Positions 1 through 9,994 are shown, counted from the stretch's first letter. The stretch: DNA of 64,000 nucleotides from Chroococcidiopsis thermalis PCC 7203 (GCF_000317125.1 NC_019695.1:4080336-4144335), one strand, 5' to 3'. Numbers and translations: made by a program. Notes: generated by a model from the letters alone, not told the origin.

Positions 1-615
1 ACTTTTTTCTTGCTGAAAAAGTCTCAACATGATAGCAGCAAGATTAAAGGGAGTTTTGTAGGACTCCATCAGAAAGACAAAATTTGTCTTCAATTCCTGG
101 TAACGCTCTCCCTCCTTCAATCCAAACAATACTTTTGTCATAAACTGGGTAGTAATTTCTTTCATTACTGATTGCACGTAAAAAGGTTTACCGACCTTCC
201 ACTGCAATATTGTCTCACTAGTAACATCACAGATTAACTGACCGTATTTCTCCATGCAGTTACCTACGGCAGAACTCTTTAACACGTTACTCATAAAGGA
301 AGTTTTCAACAAGTGTCGCAGGCGTTGCAGTTGAGCTTCGTTGATAGAGTTGAACAGCGTTTTCCCCAAAAGAAATTCAAAAAAATGCTGTACTTCAGCG
401 GTCATTTTGCAATCGTAATATTGGGTAGGCTCGGCATTAAAAATGGTTTCGTTCGCTTGGGGATTGCTGAAGAACACAGTAGGATTTTTTGTGCCTCCTA
501 ATTTGAAGCATTCCCCATAACGCTGACTACAGTTATATAGGTACTTATAGGGATTAGTACCTAACTTGATTAACTCTATTAATTTAGGAGAGCGTGAACC
601 GTCAGGTAAAATCAT
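1..615 (-). CDS. Cytochrome P450, N-terminal part (cut by window edge)
   Basis: An open frame of 205 codons starts at ATG 615-613 behind a good ribosome site (TAGGAG) and runs off the left edge without a stop. The N-terminus (LPDGSRSPKLIELIK, then NPYKYLYNCSQRYGECFKLG and VFFSNPQANETIF) has the proline-rich entry, the 'NP..Y...C..RYG..F.L' helix A/beta-1 region and the 'vffsnP...' strand typical of bacterial P450s, closest in feel to the cyanobacterial CYP110 group. The ExxR and heme-Cys regions lie outside the window, so catalytic competence cannot be judged. It follows the ABC transporter at 736-2514 by 120 bp on the same strand and is probably the last or next gene of the transport operon, perhaps tailoring the metallophore (inference). 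Confidence 0.8.
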   Translation of the reverse strand, partial: MILPDGSRSPKLIELIKLGTNPYKYLYNCSQRYGECFKLGGTKNPTVFFSNPQANETIFNAEPTQYYDCKMTAEVQHFFEFLLGKTLFNSINEAQLQRLRHLLKTSFMSNVLKSSAVGNCMEKYGQLICDVTSETILQWKVGKPFYVQSVMKEITTQFMTKVLFGLKEGERYQELKTNFVFLMESYKTPFNLAAIMLRLFQQEKS

Positions 616-735
616 GTTATTACTCCTACAAGCTAAAATCTACTAAGCAAAAAATTTCTAGGCTAAATTCAATTACTAGCTAATAACTTCGAGTACGTCA
701 TTGAACTCTATTAATTACGAACTACAAATTAAAAA

Positions 736-2514
736 TTATCGACGTGCGATTTTCCAAGTGCGTGCCTTTTGCCGCTCAGCCCAAAAGCGACTATAAAGGC
801 TATTATTAGTAATTAGGTCTTCATGTTTACCTTGCTCTATAATCTGACCGCGATCGATTACCAAAATTTGCTCGGCATTTTCGATTGTTGAGAGCTTATG
901 AGCAATGATAATTAAAGTTTTCGAGGCAACTAGTGAATCGATCGCTTGCTGAATTACTAATTCATTTTCTGGATCGATTGATGCTGTTGCTTCATCTAAA
1001 AGTACGATCGGTGCATCTTTCAAGATAGCGCGGGCAATAGAAATTCGCTGCTTTTCTCCACCAGAAAGAGTAGCTCCTCCCTCACCAATAATGGTATGAT
1101 AGCCGTGAGGCTTCTCTAATATAAACTCGTGACATCTAGCCGCCTTTGCCGCTGTAAATACCTGCTCTTCCGAAGCATCAGGATTACCAAATTTAATGTT
1201 GTTAAGGATAGTATCGTTAAATAAGTATACATCCTGAAATACCAGACTGATATAGGATAGTAAAGAGTCGGTTTTCAAGTCTTTAACGTTGACTCCACCT
1301 ATTAAAATTTCTCCTTCATCGACATCCCAGAAACGAGCAATCAAATTGATAACAGTTGTTTTGCCTGCACCAGAAGGTCCCACTAGTGCTGTCATGCTGC
1401 GTTCGGGTACGGTGAAACTGACATTTTGTAGCACTGGCTGTTGTTCGTAGCTGAAAGAAACATTTTTGAACTCAATATCAAACTGCTTTAAAGTTTGGCT
1501 CTGCTCTGGTTCTGGAAGTGGCTTAATATTAAATACGCTCGATATTCTCTCTATAGCAGTATCTACTAACTGTCGATGACGAGATAAATCGCCGATTTTT
1601 TGCAGGGGTTTATAGAATCGTAAACTCAAAATTAAAAACATTAAAAATGTAGGTGTAGTCAGTTGACCTTGCAAAAGTAGATATGCACCAGACACGAGGA
1701 TGACAGCGAAACCTAATTCAAGTGTTGTGTCAAATGCTACTTCCGCTGGTGCTAATTTGGTTGCCAGATTAATGTTAGTGTCTCTATAGTGCTGAATGGC
1801 TCGGTCGAACTTGCTAAATTGCGCTCCTGTTTGGTCAAAAGCGCGGATGACATTCATACCTTGAATGTACTCGATCGTGCGAGAATTTGCCTCTATCTGT
1901 GACTGAGCCTGAAACTGAGTTAATTGCCTCAATTGACTTTGACTCCAACGATAAATTCCCATTGCCAAGGGAATACCTGCAACGGTTGCTAAAGCCATCC
2001 GCCAATCGACAAAAAACAGTAATAGAGCGACAAAACTAGGAACCGCGATCGCATCAATGGTTGTAGGTAGTGCGTACATATAGTCAATTTTTGCCAAGTC
2101 TGTTGTTACAACGGCGTTAATATCGCCCACATTGGTACTTGAGAAAAACCCCATTGATAGCTTTCGCAGATGTTCGCCAATGTGATTATGAATTCTCCCT
2201 ACGACACGGGACTGAATTGTACCGTAAGCACCATAAGCAAAATAGCCAAAAATAAACTGAAATACGATACAACTAACCATACCTAGCGTTAGGTAAATAA
2301 CTGTTTGGCGATTGATGCTTCCTTTGAATAGCTCAAGTAAAATTAAGTAGAGAAAGATAACGGGTGCGCTAGTGAAAAATGACTCGACCGCTTTGAGTAA
2401 CGTTGCTCGAATCATCTCAGCTTTATCTTGCTGAGTACCCAAATTATATAGATTTTTGACCAAACTAAGCATAGTTTTATATCTAGTTTCTGATTGCTGA
2501 CAATTAACATTCAA
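736..2514 (-). CDS. ABC transporter, fused permease/ATPase (YbtP/YbtQ-like)
   Basis: A 592-residue half-transporter of the type IV exporter fold. About six membrane segments fill residues 30-310, followed by a nucleotide-binding domain with Walker A (GPSGAGKTT), Q-loop, signature LSGGEKQRISIARA and Walker B (IVLLDEATASIDPE), then the H-loop (IIIAHKLST). In the yersiniabactin system two such fused proteins, YbtP and YbtQ, form a heterodimer that imports the ferric siderophore across the inner membrane; the position here behind a TonB receptor and beside a sister gene suggests the same job, although export is possible. It begins 27 bp after its partner. The start used is TTG 2514; an ATG at 2472 (MLSLVKNLY) is an equally plausible start. 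Confidence 0.88.
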   Translation of the reverse strand: MNVNCQQSETRYKTMLSLVKNLYNLGTQQDKAEMIRATLLKAVESFFTSAPVIFLYLILLELFKGSINRQTVIYLTLGMVSCIVFQFIFGYFAYGAYGTIQSRVVGRIHNHIGEHLRKLSMGFFSSTNVGDINAVVTTDLAKIDYMYALPTTIDAIAVPSFVALLLFFVDWRMALATVAGIPLAMGIYRWSQSQLRQLTQFQAQSQIEANSRTIEYIQGMNVIRAFDQTGAQFSKFDRAIQHYRDTNINLATKLAPAEVAFDTTLELGFAVILVSGAYLLLQGQLTTPTFLMFLILSLRFYKPLQKIGDLSRHRQLVDTAIERISSVFNIKPLPEPEQSQTLKQFDIEFKNVSFSYEQQPVLQNVSFTVPERSMTALVGPSGAGKTTVINLIARFWDVDEGEILIGGVNVKDLKTDSLLSYISLVFQDVYLFNDTILNNIKFGNPDASEEQVFTAAKAARCHEFILEKPHGYHTIIGEGGATLSGGEKQRISIARAILKDAPIVLLDEATASIDPENELVIQQAIDSLVASKTLIIIAHKLSTIENAEQILVIDRGQIIEQGKHEDLITNNSLYSRFWAERQKARTWKIARR

Positions 2515-2541
2515 TACATTTCAATATGCAACTCTCTAGCT

Positions 2542-4329
2542 TTAGTTATGAGATCTTACTGTCAATTTTTGACCTTTAACTTTTGACTTTTGACTTTTAC
2601 AAGCTTGCATATGAAAATGCCACATCCTGTCATACAAATCGCTTGTTTTCAAAAGTTCTTCGTGTTTTCCCTCAGCAACAATTGTGCCTTTATCCATCAC
2701 GAAGATCCGATCTGCTGCGGTGATGGTTGATAATCTGTGGGCAATGACAATCAAGGTTTTGTCTTCAATCAAAGTACTAATCGCATCCTGAATTTGAGCT
2801 TCATTCTCTGGATCGATAAAGGCTGTTGCTTCGTCAAGAATAATAATCGGAGCCTGCTTCAAAATCGCTCTAGCAATAGAAATTCGCTGCTGCTGTCCGC
2901 CACTGAGTTTAGCACCGCGATCGCCTACTATAGTTTGATAACCTTGCGGTAGAGTCTCCACAAACTCGTGTATCCGCGCTAGTTTAGCTGCTTGGATGAC
3001 TTCAGCTTCGCTAGCAGTAGGATTACCAAAGCGGATATTTTCTAAAATAGTATCGTTAAACAAAAATACGTCCTGAAATACAAACGCAACCTGCGACATT
3101 AGGGTTTCGACGGACATCTCCCTAATATCAACTCCGCCAATCCGAATTTCTCCACCGTCCACATCCCAAAAACGAGGGATCAGTCTCGCTACGGTCGTTT
3201 TACCTGCTCCAGAAGCTCCAACAAAAGCGGCGATCGCCCCTTGTGGTACGGTAAAGCTAACTCCATTGAGTACCCGTGTTTCGTTGTAGCTAAAGGTAAC
3301 ATCTCGAAATTCGATAGTACAATTAGTTGGGTAACTGTTACCTTGCGATCGCGACAGTGACTTTGCCTGAAAAATTTCGTTAATCCGCTTTACACCTTCA
3401 CTGATGTAGTAAAACTCACTGGCAATTGTCATCACCTTCGACAAGGGGGCATTGAAGCTGAGTCCAAGTACTAGGAATAAAATCAGCGTCGATAGTTCGA
3501 GGCTACCTTGCAGGTAAAGCCATACTCCAACTGGTACAACAGTGACGATGTTAGCCGTGATGCAAATAAAAAAGGTAGCAAGACCAGGTAATGACTTCCA
3601 AACCCAATCTTCATAGATTGCGTGGTAGCGGTTGACGGCTGTTTGATACTTTGCGTAGGATGTTGCCGTTTGCTGGAAAGCTTTAACCACCTTCATCCCT
3701 CGCACGTACTCGACGATCGTGCTATTCATCTGTTCGAGGGCATCGTGGTAGGGTTGGTAAAGTGGCTTAATTGCTTGACTTGTATAGATTTGACCGGCAA
3801 TAGCAATGGGTAGAGTCGCAATGGTTGCCAAAGTCATCCGCCAATCAACAGTAAATAGATATATAGCGGTGAATAAAACTAACGCGATCGCCGATACTAG
3901 ATCGGGAATGACGTGGGCTAAAGCTTCTTCAATATTCTCTGCATCTTCTTCCATGACTTTTTTCAAATTACCAGAAGATTTCTGATTGAAATAGCCAAGT
4001 GGTAGAGTATTGAGTTTATTAGCAAGGGCAATCCGCACGTCATAAACAATTTCGTAGGCAGCTTTGTGAGCGATCGCTTTTGCAGCAGTAGCACACAATG
4101 ACTTGACAAAAATTGCTACAACACTAATTGCTGCCAATTTCCAAACATAATTTGGGTCGATTGGTGGGGCGAGTAACTCAATCGCGATCGCATAAATTAG
4201 AATCAGCGGTACTAGCTCTAATAGCGTACCGATTGCGGCAAAACTAACAGAGAAACTGAGTGGCATTAGCCGCTGTTTCACCAAGTTTGATACTATGGTA
4301 GGCTGAGTTTTGGAAATAGGCTTTGTCAT
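2542..4329 (-). CDS. ABC transporter, fused permease/ATPase (YbtP/YbtQ-like partner)
   Basis: A 595-residue fused TMD-NBD protein, paralogous to its downstream neighbour. It has about six membrane segments in residues 25-320, Walker A GASGAGKTT, signature LSGGQQQRISIARA, Walker B IIILDEATAFIDPE and the H-loop IVIAHRLST. Both partners have intact ATPase motifs, so the pair is expected to act as a heterodimer in the plasma membrane. The protein ends with a basic tail (KSQKSKVKGQKLTVRS) that is encoded by a heptad simple repeat and not by conserved family sequence, so the stop codon probably moved when the repeat grew. Family knowledge: YbtPQ-type importers act on ferric thiazoline siderophores. 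Direction of transport is inferred from context only. Confidence 0.88.
   Translation of the reverse strand: MTKPISKTQPTIVSNLVKQRLMPLSFSVSFAAIGTLLELVPLILIYAIAIELLAPPIDPNYVWKLAAISVVAIFVKSLCATAAKAIAHKAAYEIVYDVRIALANKLNTLPLGYFNQKSSGNLKKVMEEDAENIEEALAHVIPDLVSAIALVLFTAIYLFTVDWRMTLATIATLPIAIAGQIYTSQAIKPLYQPYHDALEQMNSTIVEYVRGMKVVKAFQQTATSYAKYQTAVNRYHAIYEDWVWKSLPGLATFFICITANIVTVVPVGVWLYLQGSLELSTLILFLVLGLSFNAPLSKVMTIASEFYYISEGVKRINEIFQAKSLSRSQGNSYPTNCTIEFRDVTFSYNETRVLNGVSFTVPQGAIAAFVGASGAGKTTVARLIPRFWDVDGGEIRIGGVDIREMSVETLMSQVAFVFQDVFLFNDTILENIRFGNPTASEAEVIQAAKLARIHEFVETLPQGYQTIVGDRGAKLSGGQQQRISIARAILKQAPIIILDEATAFIDPENEAQIQDAISTLIEDKTLIVIAHRLSTITAADRIFVMDKGTIVAEGKHEELLKTSDLYDRMWHFHMQACKSQKSKVKGQKLTVRSHN
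2566..2599. repeat. Heptad simple repeat (TTTTGAC/TTTTAAC type)
   Basis: A run of near-perfect 7-bp units (TTTTGAC, TTTAACT, TTTTGAC) overlaps the 3' end of the ABC transporter gene and supplies its last residues. The same repeat class recurs at 38589-38620. Confidence 0.7.
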
Positions 4330-4429
4330 ACGCTTTAAGTTGCGGGGTGAGTCGTAATTAATCGTTAATAGCGAACGACTACGAGCTATTAAATATCGTT
4401 CGCTAACTATCTACTCACTTGTTAACTAA

Positions 4430-5236
4430 CTATCGCTCGAATGGTTCCAGCTTAGTTTCTAAAATCAAACAACCATTGCGGATATATGGAATCCAAGAAA
4501 GCGATCGCAGCAAAAAAGACCAGCGTTCGGGATGCAATTGATATAAAGACCAAACGTTGACGAGCGATAGTCCCATTTGGGCTACCTCTCGTTCTCCCTT
4601 AACGTACCATTGTAGCGGTGCGCCTAATTGAGCCAGCTTATTTCCAGTTTTCTTAGTTAATTGACCTACTACATCCATCACCAGAGTAGCACCAGGAAAT
4701 CGCTGACGCATTTGGTTAACTAACTGCTGTACTTGGTTCGCTTCAAAATACATCAGCAGACCTTCAGCAATGAATAAAATACTCTCAGGCGACCTTGAAG
4801 GTAAAGCATCCATCCAGCTAAAGTCCATGACCGAACTACTGATAAACTGATGCCTGTCTGTCTCGATATCCAATTGCCGACGCAAGTTAGTAACTTCAGG
4901 CAAATCCAGCTCGATCCAGTGTAGTTGTTCTTGTCTAACTCGATGGTAACGGGTGGACAGTCCCGCACCTAATTCCACAACTAGGGGACTTTGAACGCTA
5001 GCAACGTGCTTATTTGCCACTAAATCGAATTGGTAAGCTCTTATAGCCCAAGCAATTTGAGCAAACTGATTGTAGAATGCCTCTAACTGGTCGTCCCAAG
5101 GTAGGGATTTGCGCCACTTTACAGCTAGTTCGTCTTGAAACAGAGGAGTCGATCGCGCCTGCTCGTCTGCTCGTCCTCGGAGAGTCATTAGCATAGTGCG
5201 CGGTACGCCTGATAATTCTAATGTAATTTGCGACAT
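4430..5236 (-). CDS. SAM-dependent methyltransferase, leucine carboxyl methyltransferase (PPM1/TcmP-like) family
   Basis: A 268-residue class I methyltransferase. The SAM loop reads VVELGAGLSTRYHR (about residues 88-101) and is followed by the acidic strand WIELDLPEV that binds the SAM ribose, then ILFIAEGLLMYF, a hallmark of the LCM/TcmP family, which methylates carboxyl groups or hydroxyls of polyketides. It sits between the TonB receptor (105 bp) and the first ABC gene (100 bp) on the same strand, so it is most likely part of the metallophore locus. Carboxyl methylation could mask a released acid, or a phenol could be O-methylated; neither can be decided from sequence. Start ATG 5236; no unusual features. 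Confidence 0.8.
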   Translation of the reverse strand: MSQITLELSGVPRTMLMTLRGRADEQARSTPLFQDELAVKWRKSLPWDDQLEAFYNQFAQIAWAIRAYQFDLVANKHVASVQSPLVVELGAGLSTRYHRVRQEQLHWIELDLPEVTNLRRQLDIETDRHQFISSSVMDFSWMDALPSRSPESILFIAEGLLMYFEANQVQQLVNQMRQRFPGATLVMDVVGQLTKKTGNKLAQLGAPLQWYVKGEREVAQMGLSLVNVWSLYQLHPERWSFLLRSLSWIPYIRNGCLILETKLEPFER

Positions 5237-5341
5237 AAATACACTTTCTTGTGAGTTCTGGAGAAATGCAATAACTACGCTGACGCAACGCTGACGCTGC
5301 TGCCGAAAAATTTCTCATTTCTATCTAAAAGACATATCAGT

Positions 5342-7990
5342 TTAGAAATTCCCCCTTAACTGAACGCCAAAAGTTCTGCCATCTCCTACTGTACCTAAAG
5401 CCAACCCAGGAATGATAAAACTATCAAATGCTTCGGTAAAGTAATCTTTATCAAACAAATTATTCCCAAATAGATAGATACCAAAATTATCGAACTCATA
5501 TCCAATTCGAGCATTAATTAGAGCAAAGGGATCTTGTCTGCGCCTGTTGTTTGGTTCAAAATAGTACGTACCAAATCCTTGTAATTCCAGACGGCTAAAA
5601 AATCCACCAGTACTGCGGTATTGAGCCGCCAAAAATAAGGTATATTCGGGAGTTCTGATAACTTTATTACCTTCATAATCTTCGCCTGTTCCAGGGTCAG
5701 TAAAGTCAGTAAATTCAGCATCGACAAAGCCAAAACTAGCAATTAAATCCAGTCCTTGCAAGGGCTGCGCTCTCAGTTCCAGTTCAGCACCCCAAATACC
5801 TACCCCGTTAGCATTAACAACTGTCGATACATTTGGCGGGATAAAACCAATGACCTGATAATCTTGAACTGACGTGTAAAATACAGCTAAATTTGCAATG
5901 AGGCGGTTATTAAACCAGGCTGATTTCAATCCCGCTTCGTAACTCCAGCTCGTTTCTCTTTCAAATTGAGTTTCTTCAGGCGTTCTTGGCAGCGTACTAA
6001 AACCCCCGTTTTTGTAACCACGAGCGACACTTCCATAAACCGATAAATCGGGATTGAATTTATATTCCATTACAAACCTGGGCAGTACTATGCTCTCATT
6101 GTCTTCCAGATTAATATCGTCAGCTGTTGGTGCGGTGACTCCCCCAACGCTGAGTAATTGACGGCGATCGATACTAAAGTCGCGAGTTTCAAATCTTATG
6201 CCAGTTGTAAAACTTAACTGTGGTGTTGCTTGATATGTCGCTTGAGAAAAAAGTGCATAAGTTGTATCTTGAAAATCACTAGGAGAAGATTGCGTTGCTC
6301 CTGGTGGCAAGGGAAAGCCTATACTCGCTGCGTCAGCACCAAACGTAGTTTTGAGATTGATGTCAGTATCTTTATCTTCCAAAAAAGCACCAACTACCCA
6401 CTGCCAGGGTTGAGAATCTGCCGGAGATTGAAAGCGAAACTCTTGACTCCAACTTAGTGTTTTAATATCTACGCCAGCACTGGCGATCGATTGAATCGTG
6501 GAATCACCATCAGCCGAACCAGGAAGATTATTCCACTGTCGCCTAGCTGTAATCGAAGTGAAATCAAAGTCACTGCCTTTATGAGTGACTGTCAAAGCTT
6601 GATTGTTAGTATAAACTGTATTTTCACCTTCAAAATCATTTTGAATTTCATCGCGATCGCTCGCATCGAGCGGCACTGTAAATAAAGAACCGTCGTTATA
6701 CTGCTCGTAGTTGGCGCTCAGTCTCACATCCCAGTTTTCTTCGGGGGGAAACCAACGCAGTAGTCCTCGGAAGCTATAATTTTGACGGGTATCTACATCC
6801 CGATCTAAGAAAGTGTTTCTGACAAAACCATCTTGTTCCCCATATAAACCGGACAAACTAAAAAATAAATTCGATTCTTCCGGTTGAAATGGTCCCTTTA
6901 GGGTTACTTGACCGTCAAACAAACCAGGATCGCCAATAGTAGCAGAAGTGCCTAATTCCAAAACATCTCCAGGGGGTTCCGTAATAACGTTGATGACACC
7001 GCCTTGGGTATTTTGACCGTAGAGAGAACCTTGCGGACCCCGCAGTACTTCAATGCGCTCGATGTCATCACCATTTAAGGCACTCTCGTAACTGAACCAG
7101 TCGGAATAAGGCACGCCATCTACATACAATCCAACCGCAGAGCCGCCACTACTATTAATGCTGCTCGTGTTACCCAGACCGCGAATATTGTAGGTTGCCC
7201 TCGTCCGACCGCCATTGCTGCGTAAGGTACTAAAGTTGGGAGTAAATTTGGCAACATCCCGTGTTGATGTAACTCCAGAGTCTCTAACTTCTTCGCCTGT
7301 TATTGCGGTGATACTAGCTGGTACATCCTGAAGGTTTTGTTCAATTTTTTCAGATGTAACTGTGATTTCTAGTTCTGGGGAAGCAGTGACGCTGAGTACC
7401 AACCCTTGTGCGCTTTGATTAACCTCTGCCTGTGGCAGTTCTGCCGTACCCGTAATTGTCACCCGAATACTATTTTCTGTTTGCTGTGTCACAATAACTG
7501 CATCAATTCCGTTCGCTGGCTTGTCTTGGCGAAAAGTTTTACCATCTGGCAGACGCAGTTGAGCGTTAGGAATATCGGCAATTAAGTTATTGTTTTCGCT
7601 GGTAGTTGTAGCTTGCAGCTGTTGCCCAGTAGCAGTTTCTAAGAGGACTTCTAACCCTTGTTCGGTTGGTTTTAACCTCACACCTGTAACCTCGATCGCC
7701 TCTGACGCACCAGTTTCATTGGGGGACGGCTGTTGAGTCAGCCAAGAAGCGTTAGTTAAGGTAGGTTTTAGATCGCTCAGTCGTGGAATTTGAGAGTTTG
7801 TTCTGGTGTTAAGTGTTTGATGGGAATTTTCCGATTTGCGATCGCTCAAAAATGATGTAGCGGATGATACTCGTTTAGTATCAGTACCTTTCACTACTTC
7901 TACTTCTGAACCAGCCATAACGGGAGTTATCAAGAGCCAAGGTATCGATCCCGCGAACAGAAAACATATGATTAATCTATGTATTTGCAA
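5342..7990 (-). CDS. TonB-dependent outer-membrane receptor with AMIN domain
   Basis: A receptor of about 880 residues. It has a signal peptide (hydrophobic IICFLFAGSIPWLLITP), an N-terminal AMIN domain seen in cyanobacterial receptors, a TonB-box-like stretch with ELEITVTSEKIEQNLQDVP, a plug domain ending in IERIEVLRGPQGSLYGQN and a 22-strand barrel whose last residues RTFGVQLRGNF finish with the terminal aromatic. I chose TTG 7990 because GAGGAG lies just before it and the signal peptide begins there; an upstream TTG at 8047 gives 901 residues but an odd acidic leader. It should bind the ferric metallophore at the cell surface and hand it to the periplasm using TonB energy. It heads the minus-strand transport operon, about 300 bp downstream of a Fur-box-like site. 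Confidence 0.92.
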   Translation of the reverse strand: MQIHRLIICFLFAGSIPWLLITPVMAGSEVEVVKGTDTKRVSSATSFLSDRKSENSHQTLNTRTNSQIPRLSDLKPTLTNASWLTQQPSPNETGASEAIEVTGVRLKPTEQGLEVLLETATGQQLQATTTSENNNLIADIPNAQLRLPDGKTFRQDKPANGIDAVIVTQQTENSIRVTITGTAELPQAEVNQSAQGLVLSVTASPELEITVTSEKIEQNLQDVPASITAITGEEVRDSGVTSTRDVAKFTPNFSTLRSNGGRTRATYNIRGLGNTSSINSSGGSAVGLYVDGVPYSDWFSYESALNGDDIERIEVLRGPQGSLYGQNTQGGVINVITEPPGDVLELGTSATIGDPGLFDGQVTLKGPFQPEESNLFFSLSGLYGEQDGFVRNTFLDRDVDTRQNYSFRGLLRWFPPEENWDVRLSANYEQYNDGSLFTVPLDASDRDEIQNDFEGENTVYTNNQALTVTHKGSDFDFTSITARRQWNNLPGSADGDSTIQSIASAGVDIKTLSWSQEFRFQSPADSQPWQWVVGAFLEDKDTDINLKTTFGADAASIGFPLPPGATQSSPSDFQDTTYALFSQATYQATPQLSFTTGIRFETRDFSIDRRQLLSVGGVTAPTADDINLEDNESIVLPRFVMEYKFNPDLSVYGSVARGYKNGGFSTLPRTPEETQFERETSWSYEAGLKSAWFNNRLIANLAVFYTSVQDYQVIGFIPPNVSTVVNANGVGIWGAELELRAQPLQGLDLIASFGFVDAEFTDFTDPGTGEDYEGNKVIRTPEYTLFLAAQYRSTGGFFSRLELQGFGTYYFEPNNRRRQDPFALINARIGYEFDNFGIYLFGNNLFDKDYFTEAFDSFIIPGLALGTVGDGRTFGVQLRGNF

Positions 7991-8287
7991 TTTCTTCTCC
8001 TCACACCCAATCTCTTCATCAAACAGAGCTACCTTGTCAGTAAGCAACTCTTTCTACAATCCTCAACAAACGCTCGCTCTTAACTTACACAGCAGGAACG
8101 CCATGATTTGTTAGTAAAAGCTAACTGGACGGCGATCGCGCTTCTTTGTCACTTAGGTTACACGCCAATCAAAGTGCTTGGTAGCATTCCGACTCGGCTC
8201 GTTTTGACTCGCGGCTTATCAAAAAAATATTCTGTGGTTTTTGAGAATAAAATGCAAGTAGATTTGTCGATATTATCAACAAAAATT

Positions 8288-8304
8288 AAGATAATCATTC
8301 TCAT
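8288..8304. promoter_or_regulatory. Putative Fur box
   Basis: The sequence AAGATAATCATTCTCAT (reverse ATGAGAATGATTATCTT) closely matches the iron-box consensus GATAATGATAATCATTATC. It lies about 300 bp upstream of the receptor start on the minus strand and could also serve the plus-strand genes. The core TGAGAATGATT recurs at 57056-57067 ahead of the second TonB receptor, which supports iron control of both units. Confidence 0.55.
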
Positions 8305-9757
8305 ACTACTAGATTAGGTCTAGGCAGCTTGGGAAAAGGGGAGGTAAACTATATAGTAAACGCTGTGAAACAATCACATTTCAACCATTTATCTTAATTA
8401 TCTCAACTGCTAATAATATTTCTATAAAAATTATTATGATGAACATTTTAAGAGTTTTTTCATATCGAGCGTCGAAAGATATCAGGATTTTGTGATAAAC
8501 TCTATAGTAAATTATTGAAATTTTTTATCAATAAATTTGAGATAGTACAGCAGTTAATTGACTGCGTTGCTTCTAATTGCTGACTCGCAAGCAATCGAAG
8601 AAAGCAAGATAGCGATCGCACTATTTTGCTGACTTCTTGTTGGATTAATGGCTATCTGCAATGACAAGTCAAATTAGCATACGTGGTGACGATCGCCCGC
8701 ACAAGATGAACAAAAATGGTGCTGGAATATGAAGAGCGATCGGTGTCTCATGGGTTTAAGCAGTGGCGTTTAACTAGAAAGATTTTTAGTTAGGTTGAAG
8801 TGTTCGCAAGTATTATCGCTTTGTCAATTTCTGCCTCAATATAAATGTTTCAACTGTTGGCGATCGCCAAGAATGATAGCTACTCTCTATTTATTACGTT
8901 TATTTCAGGTTGGTCAGCAGTAACAGTAGTCAATAGCTCTGTTGAAACTTATTGCAATTTGAACTCAATAGTTTTAACGCATACTCGATCGGAAAATGAT
9001 TGTTTGTTGTAATACTATTCACTTTGACACAAAAAAAGTTTGTGCATATACATGTATTATTTTAAACCGATTTAGCTAGCTACAACTACAGAATACTATT
9101 CGCAACAAATCTGTCAAACTGTCCTAACCTAAGTAACTTTAGCGATTAAGACACATCCAATCTGACTGCGATCGCACCTTATAAGCTGTGCCGATTATTC
9201 AGTAGTAGTAGCTTTGTCTTAAACAAAACTTTATATTTTTTGCTTGTTTCAGCCAAGAATCTGTATTAGGCTGTTTACTGTTAATGAAAATAGCTCTCAA
9301 CAAATTTAGTTGAGACAGATTTAGAAGCAGAGCCAGCAGATTTATTCGGGCTGAAGAGGTTGGACTGTCAGGTTGAACTAGAGATCGATAGATTGAAAAG
9401 ACTAGTGCCTAAAAGGACTAGAAATGAAAACAGAACACTTTTCGATGTAATTTTAGTTGGAAGTATTCGCTTTTTGATTAGTTCAGTCTATCCATTGTTT
9501 GTCATCAAGGGTGTATTGTCATGACTAATCGTATAGACTTTCTATCGTTCCAATTTTCAGCTAATAGCACCAATTTGTCTAAATATTTGAAATACTTCTT
9601 GTAGTTGATAATAAGTCGTACAGGCAGCACTACGACTTGACAATCGTATGTCTGCCCAAATAACAAGAAGCAAAGTTACACCTACAGCTAGCGGGTATGA
9701 GTCTCTACTCAATTAGACGTAAGAGGAGGCAGGTGCTTTTATTGTGCCAATCCCGTA

Positions 9758-9994
9758 TTGATAGAAATGGGTCGCAAATGTTTACCGTCAGGAAAAGGTG
9801 TTTGGCTAGCCTCGCTGCGAAAAAACGAGTCCGATTGGCAGCAACTCCTCCAAAGTTGGCATGAATTACATAATCGTGGCGTGAAATTAGATCGGTGCAA
9901 GATTGACCGAGACTATTACCTGCATTACTCAGAAATAACATCCTCTAAACGCAAGTCAGATATATGGGAGTCAGAGATTAAATTGCACTGTTGA
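9758..9994 (+). CDS. Possible small protein or gene fragment, unknown
   Basis: An open frame of 78 codons from TTG, or up to 98 codons if read from the previous stop at 9698. It has coding-like composition (SDWQQLLQSWHELHNRG, DRDYYLHYSEI) and an upstream in-frame CFYC, but no ATG, no matching ribosome site in frame and no family I recognise. It ends 13 bp before the free carrier protein gene. It may be a decayed gene or the transcribed leader of the biosynthetic operon. I keep it only as a low-confidence call. Confidence 0.2.
   Translation: MIEMGRKCLPSGKGVWLASLRKNESDWQQLLQSWHELHNRGVKLDRCKIDRDYYLHYSEITSSKRKSDIWESEIKLHC

Noticed and set aside
7836-8317. Plus-strand open frames near the receptor start
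   Set aside because: They are antisense to the receptor signal peptide or lack a ribosome site and coding character.
9300-9523. Open frame of about 70 codons reading VETDLEAEPADLFGLKRLD
   Set aside because: It has no start codon with a ribosome site and no recognisable family; coding cannot be supported.
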